A stretch of 8,184 nt of DNA from an uncultured Eubacteriales bacterium (lineage in GTDB: Bacteria; Bacillota_A; Clostridia; Lachnospirales; Lachnospiraceae), in NCBI GenBank assembly GCA_902803345.1, contig CADCPV010000397.1:1-8184 (forward strand), given 5' to 3'. The stretch's first letter is position 1, and each line of letters begins with the position of its first letter. A program made the position numbers and the translations under genes. The notes below the pieces were generated by a model, which saw nothing but the letters and a program-made list of their open reading frames with translations, was not told the origin of the DNA and searched no databases. Below are positions 1 through 5,963 of this stretch, piece after piece.

Positions 1-869
1 CGCGCCCGCTCGACATCCTCAGTCCAGTCGAGATACTTGAACGGTGCCGCGATCTCACTCGTGTCAAGCCAGTTCAGGAAATCCTGCCACATCTCTTCCG
101 ACCACATCGCATCGATTTCCGTCGCACTGTACACGCCCTGTTTCAGCCGCTCAAAGCCGAAATCATCGCGAAGATGTGACTTCTCAGCGTTGTCGACAAC
201 CTTTTCCGCAAGATGCGCCGGAATAAAGCAGACGCCTTCATTGGAGCCGAACACGACATCGCCGGGCATGCAGATTGCTTCGCCGATCCGGCAGGGTGAA
301 TTGTAGCCGGTCATAATATAGTCGCGGATCGGAGTCGGGTGCACGCCGCGGTAGTAAATCTGGATGCCTTCGATCGTCTTGATCTGGTCAAGATCACGGA
401 TACCGCCCCAGATGACGGCGCCGCCGCGCTTGGTTTTGTTTTTGACCTGCGTCGACAGGTTGCCGCCGAAGAAGGTTCCGTAATAAACCTTGTCAAACAG
501 GTCCACGACCATAACATCATCCTCGACGAGACGGTCCACGGCGGACTTGTTGTAGCCGCCCTTGAAGCCGAATTCTCTGGATTCGGCAGTTGCGACATCA
601 TGCAGATCCTGACGGAACGGCACGCAGACACAGGTCAGTGCGCGGCCCACGAGACGGTGGCCGGTATCTGTGGGGTGCGTGGTCAGAAGGTGCGCTTCTG
701 TCTGGAATTCATAGCCCTGTGACCAGGCCAGGCCCCAGACTTCCTCGAGGGTCAGACGGCGCATCCGCTCCAGCACTGAAGCCGGTACCTTCGGCCTGCC
801 GTCTTCCATTCTTTCGCCTTCCCAGAGCGGGGTCATGGCGATTACTTCTTCCGGTTTGTTGAAAAACAT
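1..869 (-). CDS. RraA-family (HMG/CHA aldolase-like) protein, C-terminus outside window
   Basis: The reading frame starts at ATG 869-867, with a GGGAGAG ribosome site at 876-882 (6-nt spacing), and stays open for 289 codons to the window edge, so the C-terminus is missing. Residues about 70-225 match the RraA / 4-hydroxy-4-methyl-2-oxoglutarate aldolase fold. Visible motifs are FGGNLST (134-140), GGAVIWGGIRDLDQI (149-163), whose R158-D159 pair corresponds to the substrate and metal residues of the aldolases, and PGDVVFGSNEGVCFIP (202-217). Family members include class II pyruvate aldolases acting on aromatic-degradation or sugar-derived keto acids, and the RNase E inhibitor RraA. Typical RraA proteins are about 160-230 residues. 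This one has about 65 extra N-terminal residues and a C-terminal tail rich in Trp and acidic residues (about 230-289), as in the long cytosolic RraA-like subfamily. An aldolase or decarboxylase role is more likely than RNase E control, but the substrate cannot be read from the sequence. No partner gene lies within the window. Confidence 0.85.
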   Translation of the reverse strand, partial: MFFNKPEEVIAMTPLWEGERMEDGRPKVPASVLERMRRLTLEEVWGLAWSQGYEFQTEAHLLTTHPTDTGHRLVGRALTCVCVPFRQDLHDVATAESREFGFKGGYNKSAVDRLVEDDVMVVDLFDKVYYGTFFGGNLSTQVKNKTKRGGAVIWGGIRDLDQIKTIEGIQIYYRGVHPTPIRDYIMTGYNSPCRIGEAICMPGDVVFGSNEGVCFIPAHLAEKVVDNAEKSHLRDDFGFERLKQGVYSATEIDAMWSEEMWQDFLNWLDTSEIAAPFKYLDWTEDVERA

Positions 870-892
870 TGCAGTCTCTCCCTTCGTGTATT

Positions 893-922
893 GCGGCCGC
901 CCCATTCGTCCCGGCGGGCCGC
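893..922 (-). repeat. GC-rich inverted repeat in the leader of the RraA-like gene
   Basis: GCGGCC (893-898) and GGCCGC (917-922) can pair in the mRNA leader around an 18-nt loop that itself contains GC-rich segments. It sits between the predicted transcription start and the ribosome site. It could be a 5' stability hairpin. There is no T-run, so it is not a terminator. Confidence 0.3.
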
Positions 923-935
923 TTCTTTTACCGAA

Positions 936-964
936 ATCTTAACACAGCAAAGGGAAAGTTGCAA
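936..964 (-). promoter_or_regulatory. Sigma-A-type promoter of the RraA-like gene
   Basis: On the minus strand, TTGCAA (964-959), a 17-nt spacer and TAAGAT (941-936) give a near-consensus promoter. The expected start is near 929, leaving a 5' leader of about 60 nt. It lies just after the stop codon of the DUF4097 gene. No terminator is visible between the two genes, so read-through from the PadR operon may add to expression. Confidence 0.7.
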
Positions 965-979
965 GATTTTCTTCATCTG

Positions 980-2494
980 TCAATAGCTTTTCACCTTGAT
1001 ATCACCGCTTGTCGTAGAGATGGAATAATTTCCTTCCGGGCCGTAAGCCGGGGAAACGGAAACCTTTCCGCTCGTGGTGCTGATGCTGATGACAGGGATC
1101 GTATGGAAGCACATTTCAATATCACCGCTTGTCGTCCGGACAGAGAAGCGGTCGATATCGTGATCAAAATTCGCATCTTCATACTTCACTTCGCCGCTTG
1201 TCGTGGCGATCGAAAAATCCCGGCTCTTCACATCCCGCATCGTCACATCTCCGCTGCCGGATTCTGCCGTGAACTTCTCTGCCGAAAGATCCCGGATTTC
1301 AATCTTTCCGCTTGAGGTACGGCAGGACAGATTCTCCGCAGAACCGTATCCAAGCCTTCCGCACTGGAGTTTAATGTCCCCGCTCGAGGTCCGGATCTCT
1401 CCCTTCTCAAGGTGAAATACTGCTTCCGATTTAATTTCTCCGCTGGAAGTATTCAGATTCAGCGTTCCTCTCAGCACCAGCTTTTCAGGCAGGATAATAT
1501 CTCCGCTTGAGGTTTCAATATCCAGTTTCTCTAATTCGGATTCTTTCCCCCATACCTCCTGCTGGCGGAACGGCAATCCGATCACAACATCTTCATCGCT
1601 GCCAAACAGACCGAATAAGGAGAACGAGCTGCCGATTTTCTTTTCAATCCAGAGACTTCCGTCATGATAATCGACTTTATAATGATTCTGTGCACCTTTC
1701 GAAAAAGTCACCGTAACATTTTTTGAATTCGAATCCTCAAAGCGCACATCTCCGGAAGAAGTACGGATTATCAGGCTTTCAACCGGATCTTCGTATGTGA
1801 CTTCCTTACTGTCTCCGTCAAAAAGGCTGAAGGGAAAGATGCTGGTCGTGAAATTGACGGTCCGTTTCACAATCGAAGCAGAAGCGATTACCCCGATCAC
1901 CGCAACTGCAGCGATCAGGATTATAGAAAGCTTTTTCCTGCGCGGCGACCTGGGCAGCTGTTTTTCTTCCGGGCGAGCTGTCTTCTGCTCCTCGATGTTC
2001 CGGATCGCGCGCTGAATCGCTTCCTCGCTGAGACCGGCTGCGGAAGTACCGTTTCCATCACTCTTTCCGGAAGCGGTTTCCTGCGTATTGTCTGCATCAT
2101 TTCCGTAATCCTTTTCGGAAGCCAGTCTTCCTTCCTGTCTGAGCTCAGTCTCCACGGTCTCTTCGATGATGTTTTTCTCAGAATTCCCGGCGGTTTCCTC
2201 CGGCTGTGCCGCAGGTTCCGGTGCCGGCTCTTCTGTTTTCTCTATTGCGTCTGCAGGCATGGCCGGAGTGTCTTCTTTGGCACTTTCCGATGCTTTCACA
2301 CCAAGCGCCGCCAGCATTTCGAGCGCATCCTGGTCCGGGTCGCCGATCGACTGCACCGCTTCTTCCTCGCTGAAGCCTTCCTCTATCCGGTCGTCGATCA
2401 TTTCCGAATAGTAGTCTGTTACCCGCCGCCGGTCCTGCGGCGAAAGGTCCCTGAGTCTGTCCGAAAGCTGACTTAAAAAATCAAATCTGTTCAT
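980..2494 (-). CDS. DUF1700-TM-DUF4097 membrane protein with ten TSSGD-type repeats
   Basis: 504 residues. Residues 1-63 form a helical DUF1700-like domain (NRFDFLSQLSDRLRDLSPQD, then a GFSEEEAVQSIGDP motif). Residues 64-180 are an acidic, low-complexity linker rich in Glu, Ala and Pro. PRSPRRKK (181-188) followed by a hydrophobic helix (about 189-208) implies N-in/C-out topology. Residues 235-504 are a DUF4097-type beta-repeat domain with ten copies of a T/S-T/S-S-G-D/E/K-I/V motif, centred near 247, 331, 351, 371, 395, 414, 433, 456, 475 and 497. Such repeats are expected to stack as a parallel beta-solenoid outside the membrane. The ATG overlaps the stop codon of the PadR gene by 4 nt (ATGA), so the two are probably translationally coupled and co-transcribed. 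PadR plus DUF1700/DUF4097 is a recurrent pairing in Bacillota, and the protein probably senses or responds to the cell envelope. The molecular function is not established. The stop is TGA at 982-980. Confidence 0.85.
   Translation of the reverse strand: MNRFDFLSQLSDRLRDLSPQDRRRVTDYYSEMIDDRIEEGFSEEEAVQSIGDPDQDALEMLAALGVKASESAKEDTPAMPADAIEKTEEPAPEPAAQPEETAGNSEKNIIEETVETELRQEGRLASEKDYGNDADNTQETASGKSDGNGTSAAGLSEEAIQRAIRNIEEQKTARPEEKQLPRSPRRKKLSIILIAAVAVIGVIASASIVKRTVNFTTSIFPFSLFDGDSKEVTYEDPVESLIIRTSSGDVRFEDSNSKNVTVTFSKGAQNHYKVDYHDGSLWIEKKIGSSFSLFGLFGSDEDVVIGLPFRQQEVWGKESELEKLDIETSSGDIILPEKLVLRGTLNLNTSSGEIKSEAVFHLEKGEIRTSSGDIKLQCGRLGYGSAENLSCRTSSGKIEIRDLSAEKFTAESGSGDVTMRDVKSRDFSIATTSGEVKYEDANFDHDIDRFSVRTTSGDIEMCFHTIPVISISTTSGKVSVSPAYGPEGNYSISTTSGDIKVKSY
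999..1204 (-). repeat. Near-identical DNA copies of the TTSGD/E repeat core
   Basis: The 17-nt string ATATCACCGCTTGTCGT occurs exactly at 999-1015 and 1119-1135, and a shorter variant (TCGCCGCTTGTCGT) lies at 1191-1204. They encode the last few T-T-S-G-D/E-I/V motifs of the DUF4097 domain. The upstream repeats (1240-1760) use more diverged codons, so the 3' end of the gene may have expanded or been homogenised more recently. Confidence 0.6.
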
Positions 2495-2829
2495 GCACTG
2501 GCCTCCTCACTCTCCGCCGCGCCAGTCTTGCTGCTGACGAACCGGTAAATTGCCATGATTTCCTTCCACTCTTCCGTAAATTCCTCGAGCCTTTTGATGC
2601 CCGGCTTCGTAATACGGTAATATTTCCGAAGCCTTCCGCTGTGCTCCACCGAATGCTCGTCCATCATCCCGTTGTCCTCCAGACGCCTGAGAATCGGATA
2701 GAGCGTGGATTCCGAAATCGAAATGTACGGTTTCACGTCTTTTATGATCTGGTAGCCGTAGGATTCCTCATTTCGGATCGCCGCAAGCACGCAGACGTCC
2801 AGAAGGCCCCGTTTCATCTGATTGTCCAT
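2491..2829 (-). CDS. PadR-family transcriptional regulator
   Basis: 112 residues from ATG 2829. An ATG 6 nt further upstream (2835) is only 1 nt from the AGGAGG site (2837-2842), whereas 2829 has ideal 7-nt spacing, and MDNQMKRGLLDVCVLAAI is the usual PadR N-terminus. The winged helix-turn-helix covers residues 6-80: GLLDVCVL (helix 1), SYGYQIIKDV (helix 2), ESTLYPILRRLEDNGMM (recognition helix, with the hallmark STLYPxLxRLE), and the wing GRLRKYYRITKPG. The C-terminal helix LEEFTEEWKEIMAIYRFV (81-98) is the short dimerisation helix of subfamily-2 PadR proteins. It probably represses its own operon through the palindrome at 2851-2871. The stop overlaps the start of the DUF1700/DUF4097 gene, so the membrane protein is the regulated partner. 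The inducer is unknown. Confidence 0.9.
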   Translation of the reverse strand: MDNQMKRGLLDVCVLAAIRNEESYGYQIIKDVKPYISISESTLYPILRRLEDNGMMDEHSVEHSGRLRKYYRITKPGIKRLEEFTEEWKEIMAIYRFVSSKTGAAESEEASA

Positions 2830-2836
2830 ACGCATA

Positions 2837-2842
2837 CCTCCT
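2837..2842 (-). promoter_or_regulatory. Ribosome site that fixes the PadR start
   Basis: AGGAGG on the minus strand (2842-2837) lies 1 nt before ATG 2835 and 7 nt before ATG 2829. The second ATG is therefore the functional start. Confidence 0.75.
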
Positions 2843-2850
2843 TTTGCGAT

Positions 2851-2871
2851 ATACTATACATTGTATAGTAT
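2851..2871. promoter_or_regulatory. Perfect 21-bp palindrome, putative PadR operator
   Basis: The half site ATACTATACA (2851-2860) is followed by a single T (2861) and its exact reverse complement TGTATAGTAT (2862-2871). PadR regulators typically bind AT-rich dyads containing ATAC/GTAT half sites over their own promoters. The position over the -10 box fits repression by blocking RNA polymerase, with derepression by ligand. Confidence 0.75.
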
Positions 2872-2881
2872 TGTTTGTCAA
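2853..2881 (-). promoter_or_regulatory. Sigma-A promoter of the padR / DUF4097 operon
   Basis: TTGACA (2881-2876), a 17-nt spacer and TATAGT (2858-2853) make a strong promoter. The expected start is near 2846, giving a very short leader that is mostly ribosome site. The -10 box and most of the spacer lie inside the 21-bp palindrome. Confidence 0.8.
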
Positions 2882-2967
2882 GAGGTATTTTTCCCTTTCC
2901 GCTCGGAAAATAGCATGAGAACGACGACTGTTATAAATTTTCTGCAAAAAACCGATTTCGGCATAAA

Positions 2968-3012
2968 CTGTTGGACATCTGTTGGACAGCATGGCTTATA
3001 GTTGGGACAACT
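2968..3012. repeat. TTGGACA direct repeats plus adjoining dyad
   Basis: CTGTTGGACA occurs twice in tandem (2968-2977 and 2979-2988, 11-nt period). A related TTGGGACA follows at 3002-3009 inside the dyad AGTTG-GGA-CAACT (3000-3012). The spacing of about one and two helical turns places the copies on one DNA face, as in regulator arrays. They lie in the 218-nt gap between the divergent PadR promoter (ending 2881) and the small gene at 3100. A weak plus-strand promoter reading (TGGACA 2972-2977, N19, TATAGT 2997-3002) has poor spacing. No other gene or RNA is evident in this gap. Confidence 0.4.
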
Positions 3013-3099
3013 GCTGATGCTTTTGGCCTGCTCTTTTCGAAATGAGTCATCCAACTGCACGGCAGAACCGCAAAAACACATCCGATGGAGGAAACAAAT

Positions 3100-3476
3100 A
3101 TGCCGAGTCCGGAAAAAAAGAAAAACGAATCTCTTGAGAAAAACTGGCTGAACTATGCGCTGTTATGCCGATGGTCGGAAAACAGATGCTTGCTGCAATT
3201 ATGGCAAACCACTCCACTCAGATGTTCCGGAATCCGGCAACGGGAGAACTCGGCGTGGACGCTGTAATGTACAAAAACAACTACGACAAGTACATGAAAG
3301 ATCCCGCAATCGATCTGATGGCTGAGAAACTGCAGGATCCGGAAGAAAGATCAAAAATCTGCAACGATGCCGTTATCCCGACTACTGATAAAATTGATTC
3401 AGCGAACCTCCTGATGACCTATATGGACTGTAAGAAAGAAGCCGCCAAAAATGTTGCGCCTGTGATTGGATTATAA
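3100..3476 (+). pseudogene. Small unrecognised gene, apparently frameshifted
   Basis: A good start exists at ATG 3100 (GGAGG at 3087-3091, 8-nt spacing). That frame reads MPSPEKKKNESLEKNWLNYA and then becomes unconvincing (Cys/Arg/Trp-rich), ending at TGA 3267. The -1 frame opens after TGA 3135-3137 and reads a plausible soluble protein from about 3159: VMPMVGKQMLAAIMANHS, then an acidic helical segment with DPAIDLMAEKLQDPEER, ending ...KNVAPVIGL at TAA 3474-3476. The internal ATG at 3165 has no ribosome site. The simplest reading is one gene of about 125 residues that lost one base between 3138 and about 3165, either as a real pseudogene or as a sequencing error. Programmed -1 slippage is less likely. 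The dnaX-like A-AAA-AAG near 3113-3120 would run straight into the TGA at 3135, and the later G-AAA-AAC is a weak site. I do not recognise the family. It shows no membrane helix or signal peptide and lies 125 nt upstream of the CARF nuclease. Confidence 0.6.
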
Positions 3477-3505
3477 GATACGCCGCGCGCTGTATAGCAG
3501 GCAAT

Positions 3506-3520
3506 GTGCCTATAATGCAC
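3506..3520. repeat. Short dyad enclosing TATAAT upstream of the nuclease promoter
   Basis: GTGC (3506-3509) and GCAC (3517-3520) flank CTATAAT. The TATAAT (3511-3516) lacks a convincing -35 box at 16-18 nt, so it is either a weak second promoter or an operator-like dyad just before the better promoter at 3521. Confidence 0.25.
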
Positions 3521-3549
3521 TTGTTTTTTTCCGGATTATCGCCTACAAT
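3521..3549 (+). promoter_or_regulatory. Sigma-A promoter of the CARF nuclease gene
   Basis: TTGTTT (3521-3526), a 17-nt spacer and TACAAT (3544-3549). The expected start is near 3556, about 46 nt before ATG 3602. Because transcription would begin after the in-frame GTG at 3506, it also argues against the longer reading of the protein. Confidence 0.6.
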
Positions 3550-3601
3550 AAGAGCGGAAACAATCTGTCCCAATAATTACCTGATTCAGAGAGAAGCGGC
3601 C

Positions 3602-4774
3602 ATGAATATCCTGATTAAATTTTTGAGCATGGAACCGATTGAAAACCTTGTCACCGCCATGCACTGGCGCATTGACAAGATCATTTTCTTCGGGTATGAA
3701 GACTATCTCGCGCACCGAAAAAAAGACACGGAAAGTTTTCTCAAAAAATACTGCCGGGTCGGGCGGGTGGAATTTCATACGGTTTCCCGGACGAATTTAG
3801 ACAATATCCTGAAGAAAATCCGGGAGCAGGTGATTGCGGAACACGAATACGGGAATTCTGTATTCCTGGATCTGACAGGCGGAAAAGGCCAGGTTCTCGC
3901 TGCTTTCGGCATGGTGGAAAAAGAGCTTTCGCTACCGATGCACCTCTACTGGATCAGCGAAGACCGGCTGATTGAATACTGTCACGAGAAAGAAAAACGC
4001 CTGTCTTCCATTGTTCAGCCGCAGTCGGTCGAACTGGATCTGAACCGCTATATTGAGATGCGCGGCGGGGTGATCAACTACCGGATGCATAAGGAAATCA
4101 AGGAAATCGACGATGAAGAGACCGAAGAGATCGTCAATTCGATCTGGAGCCTGTTCCTGAAATACGAAGAGAGCTGGTCCGCAATTTCGGGCTTTCTGCA
4201 GCGCACCCTGCGGACGGAAAGCCTGCAGATTACGCTGGACAGCCACGATGTCCGCGACGAGCTGAAAAAGTCCCGCTCGCTTCCTCCGGTCCTCCTGGAG
4301 CAGTTCCTCACAGACGGGGAAAAACGGGGAATTTTCCTGGATCTCAGCCTTTCGCGCCGGGATATCAGCTTCCGCTTCCGCTCGTATACCGTCCGCAATA
4401 TCCTGGCAGACGCGGGGAGCATTCTGGAGCTGCATGTCTACCAGATTTTCCGCGCGCAGACCCCGAACTGCAAGGTCGGCGTACACCTGGACTGGGACGG
4501 CATCATTCACAACCGTTCCGGCAAAGACGTTGTCAATGAAATCGACGTCCTGGTGCTGCACGGCCTGATTCCGACCTTCATCTCCTGCAAGATCGGTACG
4601 GCAGACAAAAACGCACTGTACGAGCTTTCGGCTGTAGCAGCGCGTTTCGGCGGAAGATTTTCAAAAATGATGCTCGTTGCCGGGAAAGGAATGTCGGAAA
4701 CGGACCTGCTCCGGGCTGCCGAAATGGATATCCAGGTCATGAACCGGGATATGACGCTGCTGAATCCTGAATAA
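3602..4774 (+). CDS. Card1/Can2-like protein: CARF domain plus PD-(D/E)xK nuclease domain (DUF1887 family)
   Basis: 390 residues from ATG 3602, with a weak purine-rich ribosome site (AGAGAGAAG, 3588-3596). An upstream in-frame GTG (3506) would add 32 residues unlike the family and lies before the predicted transcript start. Residues 1-145 resemble a CARF Rossmann domain: strand MNILIKFLS, KIIFFGYE (26-33), and the ligand-loop motif FLDLTGGKGQVLAA (88-101), followed by HLYWISEDRLIEY. Residues about 150-260 are a linker/winged-helix-like region. Residues 270-390 form the nuclease domain, with E276 in SILELHVYQIF, E313-x-D315 in VNEIDVLVLHG, and ISCKIG with K330. In characterised relatives (Treponema Card1, Can2), cyclic tetra-adenylate from type III CRISPR binds CARF and switches on metal-dependent cleavage of single-stranded or nicking of double-stranded nucleic acid. 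The length is close to Card1 (about 370). No CRISPR array, cas10 or cyclase is seen here. Serine 328 occupies the acidic position of the usual E-x-K. Family assignment is firm, but activator and activity are inferred. Confidence 0.85.
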   Translation: MNILIKFLSMEPIENLVTAMHWRIDKIIFFGYEDYLAHRKKDTESFLKKYCRVGRVEFHTVSRTNLDNILKKIREQVIAEHEYGNSVFLDLTGGKGQVLAAFGMVEKELSLPMHLYWISEDRLIEYCHEKEKRLSSIVQPQSVELDLNRYIEMRGGVINYRMHKEIKEIDDEETEEIVNSIWSLFLKYEESWSAISGFLQRTLRTESLQITLDSHDVRDELKKSRSLPPVLLEQFLTDGEKRGIFLDLSLSRRDISFRFRSYTVRNILADAGSILELHVYQIFRAQTPNCKVGVHLDWDGIIHNRSGKDVVNEIDVLVLHGLIPTFISCKIGTADKNALYELSAVAARFGGRFSKMMLVAGKGMSETDLLRAAEMDIQVMNRDMTLLNPE

Positions 4775-4795
4775 ACAGTGCTGTAATTAATGCAG

Positions 4796-4831
4796 AAGAG
4801 CCGCTGACTTCGGTCGCGGCTCTTGTTTTTT
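4796..4831 (+). terminator. Intrinsic terminator of the nuclease gene, UUCG loop
   Basis: AAGAGCCGC (4796-4804) pairs with GCGGCTCTT (4816-4824). An inner GAC/GTC extension with one bulged T closes a TTCG tetraloop (4809-4812), and a run of six T follows (4826-4831). On the minus strand the same hairpin is followed only by a TTCTGCATTAATT-like tract, so it may stop the convergent ABC operon weakly. The permease stop codon (4832-4830) overlaps the T-run. Confidence 0.9.
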
Positions 4832-5963
4832 ATCGCTTATCCTTATCAATAAACTCCAATGCAATCGTTGCAAGGATCACAAATCCCAGAGAAAAAGCGA
4901 TCATAACCATCCAGCATCGGATAACATTTCCGCGTGTATGCTCATAAGCGGCATTATAACTTGTAATCCGTGAGGCCTCGGTCACATATTCTTTTACGCG
5001 CTGTTCGCCGATCGCGTTCAGAATATCGCCGAGTTTGATATGCAGATCATATTCGGCTCCTTCGAACTGCTGCAGCATACCGGTCTCAAGAATGGTATCC
5101 GCCACCTGCTCCATCGTCAGCCCGTCCGGTGTCGATATTTCGCTGAGCTGACTTCGCACCGCGTCATTCTGAAGCAAAACGACCACATCATCCACCGTCA
5201 GGGTGTGATCGATTTCCGTGTTTCTCATATTGCTCAGTGTATTCCACCCTGATACCGCGGGAAGACTGTTGAAATCCGCCAGCGCAGCAATGCTCCGGAG
5301 TCCGTAACGGGAAAGCGTCGCTCCGGAAACGGACAGCGTCCACTGCGGAAGGGCCACCATGCCGCCTGAGAAGATCAGCTGGAACACCAGAAGAAGCGGC
5401 ATGACCGTCATGGCAGCCGTCGTCGTCCTGACAAAACTCGACACGAGAAGGCCCATCATATCCGAAGCAAAGGTGATCAGAAAAGCCGAAATGCCGATGT
5501 CGAGATAAATCCATCTGGTAATAAAGCCTTCTTTCGGGAATGGAACGCCGGCTCTTACACATACGATCATCAGCAGAATCGTCTGCGCAAGGCAGAGGAG
5601 GGCCTGATAAATCACATGGGCGCAGACATACGAGGAAATATGCATTCCGGAACGGTGTTCCCGCTTGACGATCCCGCGTTCCCGGCAGACCACCTGGATC
5701 GAGTTAAAGCAGCCGTTCCATACACAGGCGAGCGTGATGGCAAAGGAGCCCACGAGCGTCCCTTCCATTGTAACAAACATATTGGATCTGGTGACCATGG
5801 CGACGATCACACCGATCGCCGCTGCCATCGGCAGCACTTTCCAGTCGTTCTGGTATATAAACATCCGCAAAAACTTTACAAGATAAATCCGGATCTGGAA
5901 GAGTCTTCCGCGGTGGCGTCCGATCCCGTTCACTTCAACAGACTGTTCGATTTGTTCAGGCAT
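4830..5963 (-). CDS. ABC-2 / ABCG-like transporter permease
   Basis: 377 residues from ATG 5963, preceded by GGAGGT (5974-5969) at 5-nt spacing. An in-frame ATG at 5978 lies upstream of that site and is rejected. Predicted membrane helices lie near residues 43-59, 68-90, 112-138, 151-176, 184-206 and 350-372. The segment WNGCFNSIQVVCRERGIVKREHRSG (82-106) is the ABCG-type signature region, in which an F-N-x-x-x-x-x-x-ER-x-I-x-x-RE pattern forms the cytosolic helix contacting the ATPase. Between helices 5 and 6 lies a large extracytoplasmic domain (about 207-348) with many acidic residues, larger than in short ABC-2 exporters and resembling the ABCG external loop. The start overlaps the ATPase stop by 8 nt, so the two are coupled and form one transporter, probably an exporter. 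The substrate is unknown. The gene ends inside the convergent terminator. Confidence 0.85.
   Translation of the reverse strand: MPEQIEQSVEVNGIGRHRGRLFQIRIYLVKFLRMFIYQNDWKVLPMAAAIGVIVAMVTRSNMFVTMEGTLVGSFAITLACVWNGCFNSIQVVCRERGIVKREHRSGMHISSYVCAHVIYQALLCLAQTILLMIVCVRAGVPFPKEGFITRWIYLDIGISAFLITFASDMMGLLVSSFVRTTTAAMTVMPLLLVFQLIFSGGMVALPQWTLSVSGATLSRYGLRSIAALADFNSLPAVSGWNTLSNMRNTEIDHTLTVDDVVVLLQNDAVRSQLSEISTPDGLTMEQVADTILETGMLQQFEGAEYDLHIKLGDILNAIGEQRVKEYVTEASRITSYNAAYEHTRGNVIRCWMVMIAFSLGFVILATIALEFIDKDKR

Noticed and set aside
37..862. Several plus-strand reading frames of 60-127 codons
   Set aside because: They are antisense to the RraA-like gene, overlap one another and lack ribosome sites or recognisable motifs. 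The minus-strand frame has conserved family motifs, a promoter and a ribosome site.
980..1760. Regular repeats that might suggest a CRISPR array or minisatellite
   Set aside because: The repeats fall at irregular intervals, keep one reading frame and encode the TSSGD motifs of a DUF4097 domain. There are no spacers of uniform size.
2890..2907. TTTCC-GCTC-GGAAA inverted repeat as a terminator
   Set aside because: The stem is only five pairs, mostly A-T, no T-run follows on either strand, and no gene ends there.
3111..3120. dnaX-like slippery heptamer A-AAA-AAG in the small gene
   Set aside because: A -1 slip here enters the frame that stops at TGA 3135-3137 and cannot produce the longer downstream product, so programmed frameshifting at this site does not explain the split gene.
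3932..4561. A 209-codon minus-strand frame opposite the CARF nuclease
   Set aside because: It is an antisense shadow. The plus-strand frame carries CARF and nuclease motifs, a promoter and a terminator, and the minus frame has no ribosome site or known domain.
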